A DNA stretch of 11,200 bases from Desulfuromonadales bacterium (GTDB taxonomy: Bacteria > Desulfobacterota > Desulfuromonadia > Desulfuromonadales > BM103): positions 1 to 11,200 of the forward strand of contig DAOWJU010000310.1 in NCBI GenBank assembly GCA_030640215.1. Direction: 5' to 3'. The notes beneath the pieces were generated by a model. It was not told the origin of the DNA and made no database searches. It saw nothing but the letters and a program-made list of their open reading frames with translations. This document shows positions 5,692-11,200 of the stretch, in pieces (within the stretch, counting starts at the first letter, position 1; the number at the start of each line of letters is the position of its first letter). Position numbers and translations under genes: made by a program.

Positions 5692-7462
5692 TGCGTTGCC
5701 GCCTGCAGTAATCCTGATTCTCGGCGGACTTCTGATCCCACTTTTTAAGGGCCGTACTCGACAAGCATTGCTCCTGCTGTTGCCGGTGATCAGCTTCATC
5801 AACCTGTTGCAACTCCCACACGGCAGCCACTGGGTCTACCCGTTTTTGGGCGACCAGATCATCTTGGCCAGAGTTGACAAACTGAGTCTGATCTTTGGCT
5901 ATATTTTTCATCTGGTGGCGTTCCTCTCGGCGCTCTATGCACTTCACGTTAAGGATTCTGTGCAGAACGTTGCCGGCACCGTCTATGCCGGAGCAGCGAT
6001 CGGCGCAGTCTTCGCCGGTGACATGTTCACCCTGTTTGTCTTCTGGGAGATGCTTACGATCAGTGCCACCTTCCTGATCCTGGCACGCCGTACCGAACGA
6101 GCTCTCAGTGCGGGTTTTCGCTACTTTATGGTCCACGTTGCCGGTGGCCTCTGTCTGCTGGCGGGGATCATCATGCATATCTCCCAGACCGGCTCAGCGG
6201 CCTTTGACCTGATTGGCCTGGGGACAACCGCCTCATGGCTGATATTTGTCGGTATCGGCGTCAACTGTGCCTGGCCATTTCTACACCCCTGGTTGACTGA
6301 CTCCTATCCTGAGGCGACCATCACCGGCACCATTTTTCTTTCGGCGTTCACCACCAAGACGGCAATCTATGCTTTGGCCCGGGCCTTCCCCGGCACCGAG
6401 GAGTTGATCTTCATCGGCGGGGCCATGGCGGCTTTCCCGATCTTCTATGCAGTCATTGAGAACGATCTGCGACGAGTCCTTGCCTACAGCCTGATCAACC
6501 AGGTCGGCTTCATGGTCGTCGGCATCGGTATCGGCACCGCCCTCTCCATCAACGGCGCCGTCGCTCATGCCTTCAACGATCTCCTCTTCAAGGGACTACT
6601 CTTTATGACCATGGGCGCGGTCATGTACCGCACCGGCAAGATCAACGCCACCGACCTCGGCGGCCTTTATAAATCGATGCCCTGGACCTGCGGCTTCTGC
6701 ATTGTCGGCGCCGCTTCGATCTCGGCCTTCCCGCTCTTTTCCGGTTTCGTCAGCAAATCGATGGTCATGGAAGCCGCTGCTCTCGGTGACATGCGCTGGC
6801 TCTGGTTCATCCTGCTCTTTGCTTCGGCCGGGGTTTTTCACCATGCCGGCATCAAGATTCCCTTCTTCGCCTTCTTCTCACACGACTCCGGCATACGCTG
6901 CAAAGAGGCACCACCGCATATGCTGCTGGCCATGGGCATCTCGGCAGTTCTCTGTATTCTAATTGGTTGCTTCCCGCAATACCTGTACAGCATGCTGCCT
7001 TACGCCACCGACTACCAGCCCTACTCGATCAGTCACGTGTTGGCGCAGTCCCAGTTACTCGTCTTCTCGGCTCTGGCCTTTACCCTGCTACTGCTTGCTG
7101 GCATCTACCCGGCGGAAATTCGTTCACTCAATGTCGATGCCGACTGGATTTACCGCAAGGGCTGTCGCCAGATTTATCGCTTCTGTAAATGGGCTTTCAA
7201 TGGAGTCAATGACTGGGCCGACCGTATTTTTGTCCAGCAGTTTACAAAGCTACTGGCGCAGTTCTTCGAAGAACCGGGCGGCAACATTCAAAAGCATGGC
7301 TACCGACTCCTGGTTGAAGCCACTGGCATTGATGATCATCAGGAACAGGCAATCGAACAAATTGATCGTCGCAGTCGCAGCGCAGCCTATCCGGTTGGCG
7401 TCGGAGTTCTGCTGGCTGTCATGATTCTTGCCCTGGTCTCCCTGCTGCTCTACCTCAGGTAG
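5684..7462 (+). CDS. MnhD-like proton-conducting subunit, third copy (D3), extended C-terminus
   Basis: This 592-residue member of the proton-conducting transporter family is about 100 residues longer than D1 and D2. It retains Glu122 (FWEMLT, helix 5), His201 (FLHPWLT), Lys225 (FTTK, helix 8), His295 and Lys303 (HAFNDLLFK), and Lys358 (GFVSKS, helix 12). The helix-7 Lys present in D1 and D2 is replaced by Asn194 (GIGVNCAWPFLHPWL). After the common core there is a hydrophilic, amphipathic stretch (about residues 481-568) and then a final membrane helix (about 571-591). This layout recalls the lateral helix plus last helix of NuoL and MrpA, which is an inference. GAGG at 5671-5674 precedes ATG 5684. 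The stop is 17 bases before hemW. Confidence 0.9.
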   Translation: MINALPPAVILILGGLLIPLFKGRTRQALLLLLPVISFINLLQLPHGSHWVYPFLGDQIILARVDKLSLIFGYIFHLVAFLSALYALHVKDSVQNVAGTVYAGAAIGAVFAGDMFTLFVFWEMLTISATFLILARRTERALSAGFRYFMVHVAGGLCLLAGIIMHISQTGSAAFDLIGLGTTASWLIFVGIGVNCAWPFLHPWLTDSYPEATITGTIFLSAFTTKTAIYALARAFPGTEELIFIGGAMAAFPIFYAVIENDLRRVLAYSLINQVGFMVVGIGIGTALSINGAVAHAFNDLLFKGLLFMTMGAVMYRTGKINATDLGGLYKSMPWTCGFCIVGAASISAFPLFSGFVSKSMVMEAAALGDMRWLWFILLFASAGVFHHAGIKIPFFAFFSHDSGIRCKEAPPHMLLAMGISAVLCILIGCFPQYLYSMLPYATDYQPYSISHVLAQSQLLVFSALAFTLLLLAGIYPAEIRSLNVDADWIYRKGCRQIYRFCKWAFNGVNDWADRIFVQQFTKLLAQFFEEPGGNIQKHGYRLLVEATGIDDHQEQAIEQIDRRSRSAAYPVGVGVLLAVMILALVSLLLYLR

Positions 7463-7479
7463 CCGCTTGTCGGAACCTC

Positions 7480-8631
7480 ATGGCCGGTCTCTATCTGCAC
7501 ATCCCCTTCTGTCGTCGAAAATGTCCCTATTGCGACTTCTATTCTGAAGAAGTTTGTGACTTAACTATCCAGGGTTACCCTGACCTTCTCAAACAACACC
7601 TTGCCTGGGCCAAAGAACACCCTTTCGGGGCCACAAAACATGGGCGGTCCGGGCCATTCGACACCGTCTACTTCGGTGGCGGGACACCCTCCCTGCTTGC
7701 ACCGGAAGCAATTGCTGGCATCCTGCAAGCTGTCAACCAGAACTTCGGCCTGACAAAAAACGCAGAGATTACCCTTGAAGCCAATCCCGGCACGGTATCG
7801 CAACGAAGTCTTTCCGGTTTTCGCAGCGTTGGCATCAATCGACTCTCCCTCGGTCTGCAGAGCTGCAATGACAAACAACTGACCAACCTCGGTCGCCTGC
7901 ACAATCGTCAGGAGGGGATTGACGTGGTCAAACGGGCACGCAATGCTGGCTTTGACAATCTCTCTCTTGACCTGATGTTTGCCCTTCCCGGCCAGACAAC
8001 AGCCGAGCTCAAAGAGGATCTGCAGAGTTATCTCGAACTGGCACCTGAACATCTTTCCTGCTATGGCCTGACAGCCGAGCCGGAGACTCCGTTTCAACGA
8101 CAAATTGCCGCTGGCACACTTTCCCTGCCAGACGAAGAGTTCTACGCCGATGCCTTTATGCTGGTCCATGAACAACTGGTCTCAGCTGGCTACGAGCACT
8201 ACGAAATTGCCAACTATGCCCGTGACGGCTATACCAGTCGTCACAACCTCGGCTACTGGCAACGCCGCCCCTGTCTTGGTATTGGCGCTGGCGCCCACTC
8301 TTTTCAAAACACTCAATGGGGCAGCCGTTGGCAAGTGCCGGCCGACCTGGCAGCATACCGTCAAGCACTGCATGACCAGCAAGAACCAATGAGCTGCCTG
8401 GAAAGCTTTGATCGCGAATCTGCCCTGAGTGAAACGATCTACCTGGCCCTGCGCACCCGGCACGGTATCACAGATACTGAGCTGCAAGATCGCTTCGGCT
8501 GTACCCTTCAAGAAGCTTTTCCTGATGCAGTTGCAGCAAGCACCCAATGGCTGACAAACGACAATGGCCGCTGGTCTTTCACACCTGCGGGATGGCTCCT
8601 CTTTGACACCCTGATTCTGCCCTTTCTCTAA
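7480..8631 (+). CDS. hemW: HemW, radical SAM heme chaperone-like protein
   Basis: This 383-residue protein has the radical SAM motif C-x3-C-x2-C at Cys11, Cys15 and Cys18, followed by Phe20. HemW has Phe there, where the oxygen-independent coproporphyrinogen oxidase HemN has a fourth Cys. Other family marks are YFGGGTPSLL (64-73), EANPGT (100-105) and RHNLGYW (254-260). HemW binds an iron-sulfur cluster and SAM and is thought to hand heme to respiratory proteins; many older annotations call it coproporphyrinogen III oxidase. The length is typical. Start ATG 7480 has only a weak ribosome site (CGGAA at 7471-7475). No promoter or terminator is visible in the 17 bases after D3, so co-transcription with the antiporter genes is likely. 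No clear terminator follows. Confidence 0.93.
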   Translation: MAGLYLHIPFCRRKCPYCDFYSEEVCDLTIQGYPDLLKQHLAWAKEHPFGATKHGRSGPFDTVYFGGGTPSLLAPEAIAGILQAVNQNFGLTKNAEITLEANPGTVSQRSLSGFRSVGINRLSLGLQSCNDKQLTNLGRLHNRQEGIDVVKRARNAGFDNLSLDLMFALPGQTTAELKEDLQSYLELAPEHLSCYGLTAEPETPFQRQIAAGTLSLPDEEFYADAFMLVHEQLVSAGYEHYEIANYARDGYTSRHNLGYWQRRPCLGIGAGAHSFQNTQWGSRWQVPADLAAYRQALHDQQEPMSCLESFDRESALSETIYLALRTRHGITDTELQDRFGCTLQEAFPDAVAASTQWLTNDNGRWSFTPAGWLLFDTLILPFL

Positions 8632-8690
8632 GTACAATTCCCAGCTCAGACCAGCCCTTCACTCGCCCTCAGAAAATCACTGGCCGTCCC

Positions 8691-8719
8691 TTGACAAAGG
8701 CATTTGGCGTTGTTATCTT
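8691..8719 (+). promoter_or_regulatory. Likely sigma70-type promoter of the hrcA operon
   Basis: TTGACA (8691-8696) matches the -35 consensus exactly. TATCTT (8714-8719) matches four of six -10 bases, with an ideal 17-base spacer. The predicted start, near 8726, lies just before the CIRCE operator, as expected for HrcA-repressed genes. The -35 context CCCTTGACA also resembles a heat-shock sigma -35 box, but no C-rich -10 box is seen, so a sigma32 role is not supported. The promoter lies in the 180-base gap between hemW and hrcA (8632-8811). The first 59 bases of that gap show nothing recognisable. Confidence 0.7.
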
Positions 8720-8729
8720 GACCTTACTT

Positions 8730-8756
8730 TTGGCACTCAACCCAATGGAGTGCTAA
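8730..8756 (+). promoter_or_regulatory. CIRCE operator (HrcA binding site)
   Basis: The left arm is TTGGCACTC (8730-8738), the spacer is nine bases (8739-8747), and the right arm is GAGTGCTAA (8748-8756). The established CIRCE consensus is TTAGCACTC, nine bases, GAGTGCTAA, so only one base of the left arm (third position, G for A) differs. HrcA binds here to repress class I heat-shock genes until heat titrates GroE-type chaperones. The site begins a few bases after the predicted transcription start, so bound HrcA would block initiation or early elongation. The operon also encodes HrcA, giving autoregulation. Confidence 0.96.
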
Positions 8757-8765
8757 AACTTTTAC

Positions 8766-8797
8766 CGGGCCGGGTCATCCGGCTTGAGCTTTTTTTT
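8766..8797 (+). terminator. Terminator-like hairpin with T8 tract in the hrcA leader
   Basis: GCCGG (8769-8773) and CCGGC (8779-8783) pair around a 5-base loop. In RNA the stem can extend by two G-U pairs and one C-G pair to 8766/8786, giving eight pairs. T8 (8790-8797) follows three bases later. This has the form of an intrinsic terminator, yet it lies between the CIRCE operator and the hrcA ribosome site (GGAG 8802-8805). It may attenuate hrcA transcription, stop read-through from hemW, or be only an RNA structure. Confidence 0.5.
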
Positions 8798-8811
8798 GCG
8801 CGGAGTTCATC

Positions 8812-9852
8812 ATGGCAGACACCCTGACTGATCGCAGTCAGAAAATCCTCGAAGCGATTATTGAGGAATATATTGCTACCGCCCAACCGGTCGGTTCCAA
8901 GGCTCTGACCCGAAACCTCGGCATCAAGCTGTCACCAGCCTCGGTGCGTAATGTCATGGCCGAACTGGAAGAACTCGGCTATCTGGCTTCTCCTCACACT
9001 TCAGCAGGACGCATTCCGACAGAAAAAGGCTACCGCTTCTACGTTGACACCTTGATTCGCGTCAACGATCTGAACCGTCGGCAAAAAGACCAGATCGAAC
9101 AACAATACGGGAAACATGGCCTGCAAATGGCCGACATGCTGCGCGAGGCCAGTCGCACCCTGTCAGCATTCTCCAACTACACCGGACTGGTCATGGTACC
9201 GCGCCTTAAAGCGACCATCTTCCGGCATATCGAATTTGTCAAACTCTCACCATGCCTGGTACTGGCGGTTTTTGTCACTCAGTCCGGCCTGGTGCAGAAC
9301 AAACTGATCGAGATTGAAGAGGATTTGACACCTCGCGATCTGGAGAAGATCACCAACTATCTGAATCAGACCATGGCTGGCTTGAGTATTCAGGAGGTTC
9401 GTGCACGAGTCGTTACCGAAATGGCCCAGGAAAAGGATCTTTATGACCACCTGCTGCGCCGGGCATTAGCTCTTTCCAGCGCTGCCCTGGTCGACGAAGT
9501 CACCGGTGACATTATCATCGAGGGGACCAGTCATTTTCTTGAGCAACCCGAGTTTGCCGACCTGAAATGCATGAAACGCATCATCCAGACGTTTGAGCAG
9601 AAGAGCATTCTGGTCGACCTGCTCGACCGTGGCCTTGAGACCGAAGGGGTTCAGGTCATTATCGGCAGCGAGACAGAATACAGCGAACTATCAGACTGCA
9701 GCTTGATTACCGCAGCCTACTCCGGCAAAAGTGGCACCCTTGGCACCCTCGGTGTTATAGGTCCCAACCGCATGCCCTATTCAACCATCATCCCGATTGT
9801 CGATTACACAGCGAACCTGATCAGTCGCCTGCTGGACACAGATAAGGACTAG
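8812..9852 (+). CDS. hrcA: HrcA, heat-inducible transcription repressor
   Basis: This 346-residue protein has an N-terminal winged-helix DNA-binding domain (about residues 1-75) with the characteristic SPASVRNVMAELEELGYL (41-58) followed by HTSAGRIPTEKGYRFYVD (62-79). The remainder is the GAF-like and dimerisation region. It represses dnaK and groE class operons by binding CIRCE, and such a site lies 56 bases upstream of its own start. GGAG at 8802-8805 is 6 bases from ATG 8812. The length matches the family. grpE follows with a 13-base gap, making hrcA-grpE-dnaK one operon. Confidence 0.97.
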   Translation: MADTLTDRSQKILEAIIEEYIATAQPVGSKALTRNLGIKLSPASVRNVMAELEELGYLASPHTSAGRIPTEKGYRFYVDTLIRVNDLNRRQKDQIEQQYGKHGLQMADMLREASRTLSAFSNYTGLVMVPRLKATIFRHIEFVKLSPCLVLAVFVTQSGLVQNKLIEIEEDLTPRDLEKITNYLNQTMAGLSIQEVRARVVTEMAQEKDLYDHLLRRALALSSAALVDEVTGDIIIEGTSHFLEQPEFADLKCMKRIIQTFEQKSILVDLLDRGLETEGVQVIIGSETEYSELSDCSLITAAYSGKSGTLGTLGVIGPNRMPYSTIIPIVDYTANLISRLLDTDKD

Positions 9853-9865
9853 GAGAGATAAAACC

Positions 9866-10504
9866 TTGGCAAAGAAAAGTAAAAAAAACGTGGTCGCAGA
9901 GCCGGAAGTCGCAACAGAGGCTCAGGAAGAAGTGACGACCGAAACAGCTGAAGAAGTCACGGCGGAAGAAGCCGTTGACCCTATCACCAGGCTGAAGAAC
10001 GAAATTGAAGCTGCCAAAGCGGAATCGAGTACCAATTGGGATCTTTATTTACGCGAACGAGCTGACCTGGAGAACGCCCGCAAGCGTCACCAGCGTGACA
10101 AAGAAGATGCGCTACGGTTTGCCAATGATCGTCTGCTCAAGGAGATGATCCCGGTGCTGGACAATCTCGAACGCGCAGTTGAACATGCTGGCCAGGATAA
10201 TGATAACAACCAGGGGCTGCTGGAGGGCGTCAACATGACGATCAACCAGTTCCGCAAGGCCCTGGAAGATTTTGCTGTCAAGCCGATTAACGCCATCGGC
10301 ACAGACTTTGACCCTAACCTGCATCAGGCCATGGGCCAGGTCGAATCCGCAGATCAGGCCCCGAACACGGTGGTCTCCGAGTTTCAGAAAGGCTACCTGC
10401 TGCATGATCGCCTGCTGCGTCCGTCTCTGGTTATGGTGGCCAAGGCTCCGACCAGTGATGCCGCTGATGCAGAGGCTGAAGAACTGACAAGCAACGACGA
10501 ATAA
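9866..10504 (+). CDS. grpE: GrpE, nucleotide exchange factor for DnaK
   Basis: This 212-residue protein has an acidic, low-complexity N-terminus (about residues 10-37), a long coiled-coil helix (about 39-90) and the C-terminal GrpE beta domain. Visible motifs are [13 protein letters not shown] (96-108), [11 protein letters not shown] (126-136), [12 protein letters not shown] (145-156) and the end motif [21 protein letters not shown] (172-192). It acts in the cytoplasm as a dimer that makes DnaK release ADP. The start is TTG at 9866, ten bases after AGGAG (9851-9855); the next Met codon is at residue 94, inside the conserved fold, so the TTG is well supported. A 77-base gap precedes dnaK. Confidence 0.96.
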   Translation: MAKKSKKNVVAEPEVATEAQEEVTTETAEEVTAEEAVDPITRLKNEIEAAKAESSTNWDLYLRERADLENARKRHQRDKEDALRFANDRLLKEMIPVLDNLERAVEHAGQDNDNNQGLLEGVNMTINQFRKALEDFAVKPINAIGTDFDPNLHQAMGQVESADQAPNTVVSEFQKGYLLHDRLLRPSLVMVAKAPTSDAADAEAEELTSNDE

Positions 10505-10507
10505 ATC

Positions 10508-10533
10508 GACAGACGATCATTAAAGAGTCTGTC
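10508..10533 (+). repeat. Inverted repeat between grpE and dnaK
   Basis: GACAGAC (10508-10514) and GTCTGTC (10527-10533) are perfect seven-base arms around a 12-base loop. There is no T-tract after it, so it is not a standard terminator. It starts three bases after the grpE stop, 48 bases before the dnaK start. It could be an mRNA processing or stabilising hairpin, since DnaK is needed in excess over GrpE and HrcA. That role is inference. Confidence 0.5.
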
Positions 10534-10581
10534 CACATTACAAATACTAAACGACCCGAATCTTTAAGGAGGATTCTTATC

Positions 10582-11200
10582 ATGAGCAAAGTTATTGGTA
10601 TCGACCTGGGAACCACAAATTCCTGTGTCGCCGTTATGGAAGGTGGCGAGCCAGTGGTTATCGCCAACGCTGAAGGAACTCGTACCACACCGTCGATGGT
10701 GGCTTTTTCTGAAAGCGGTGAACGGCTCGTTGGCCAGCAGGCCAAGCGTCAGGCCGTTACCAACCCGGAAAACACCCTCTTCGCTATCAAGCGCCTGATC
10801 GGTCGCAAATTTGATTCAGACGCGGTCAGAAAAGATATCGAGATCAGCCCGTTCAAGATCATCAAGGCTGACAACGGTGACGCCTGGGTTGAAGTCCGCG
10901 ACAAGAAATACAGCGCTCCAGAAATTTCGGCGATGATCCTGCAGAAAATGAAGCAGACCGCAGAAGACTACCTCGGCGAGACAGTCACCGATGCAGTGGT
11001 TACCGTACCGGCCTATTTCAACGATTCTCAGCGTCAGGCAACCAAAGATGCTGCCAAGATCTCCGGCCTGAACCTGCTCCGCATCATCAACGAGCCGACG
11101 GCAGCCGCTCTGGCTTATGGTCTCGACAAAAAAGAAGAAGAGAAGATCGCTGTTTTTGACCTCGGCGGCGGTACTTTCGACATCTCTATTCTGGAACTCG
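10582..11200 (+). CDS. dnaK: DnaK (Hsp70), 5' part only
   Basis: The frame runs off the end of the window after 206 codons, covering the first part of the ATPase domain. It shows [14 protein letters not shown] (5-18, phosphate loop), Lys70 in [27 protein letters not shown] (140-157), [13 protein letters not shown] (168-180) and the second phosphate loop FDLGGGTFD (192-200), all standard for bacterial DnaK. It is the ATP-driven chaperone that works with GrpE and, elsewhere, DnaJ. The ribosome site TAAGGAGG (10565-10572), nine bases before ATG 10582, is the strongest in the window, which fits high expression. No separate promoter was recognised in the gap before it. Confidence 0.98.
   Translation, partial: MSKVIGIDLGTTNSCVAVMEGGEPVVIANAEGTRTTPSMVAFSESGERLVGQQAKRQAVTNPENTLFAIKRLIGRKFDSDAVRKDIEISPFKIIKADNGDAWVEVRDKKYSAPEISAMILQKMKQTAEDYLGETVTDAVVTVPAYFNDSQRQATKDAAKISGLNLLRIINEPTAAALAYGLDKKEEEKIAVFDLGGGTFDISILEL

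Noticed and set aside
7561..8175. A long minus-strand open frame opposite hemW.
   Set aside because: It has no recognisable domain, lies fully opposite a conserved gene and looks like an antisense shadow of its codon pattern. Other minus-strand frames in the window were rejected for the same reason.
8632..8690. A terminator after hemW.
   Set aside because: I found no convincing stem with a T-tract in these 59 bases.

Overview
The window is a dense, single-strand (+) stretch from a bacterial chromosome, about 55 percent GC by eye. The best guess is a Gram-negative anaerobe of the Desulfuromonadales/Geobacterales type (former delta-proteobacteria). The guess rests on two things: the hemW-hrcA-grpE-dnaK order with a CIRCE operator before hrcA, and a large Mrp/Mbh-type antiporter cluster with several MrpD-like subunits and small membrane proteins. 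This is inference from gene order and protein style; no rRNA or other species marker is present.

Region 1 (1-7462) is one long run of membrane-protein genes for a multisubunit Na+/H+ (cation/proton) antiporter: mnhE (3' end only), mnhF, mnhG, an MbhD-like gene (DUF4040), an MbhE-like gene, mnhB, mnhC, a first mnhD-like gene, a second mnhD-like gene, two small membrane-protein genes, and a third mnhD-like gene. Most junctions are 4-base ATGA (or TTGA) overlaps, so translation is probably coupled. There is no full-length mrpA. Its C-terminal parts are separate small genes, and extra D-type subunits may fill the role of its large N-terminal part. The first eight genes have the order E-F-G-MbhD-MbhE-B-C-D, which is the order of mbhA to mbhH in archaeal membrane-bound hydrogenase. 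No hydrogenase or other redox gene follows. Instead a second block follows: D2, a 52-residue protein, an 89-residue protein and D3. The two blocks are separated by a short gap holding a perfect hairpin. Between D2 and the 52-residue gene lies a 17-base tandem repeat in which every unit carries a stop codon, usually followed by an overlapping start codon. It is the oddest thing in the window.

Region 2 (7480-8631) is hemW, a radical-SAM protein, only 17 bases behind D3 and possibly co-transcribed with it.

Region 3 (8632-11200) is a class I heat-shock operon. A sigma70-like promoter overlaps or precedes a near-perfect CIRCE operator, then come a leader with a terminator-like hairpin, hrcA, grpE (TTG start) and the 5' part of dnaK, which runs off the window. 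HrcA is expected to repress this operon through CIRCE, and GrpE is the exchange factor for DnaK. No mobile elements, CRISPR arrays, tRNA or rRNA genes were seen, and no gene-free stretch exceeds about 180 bases.
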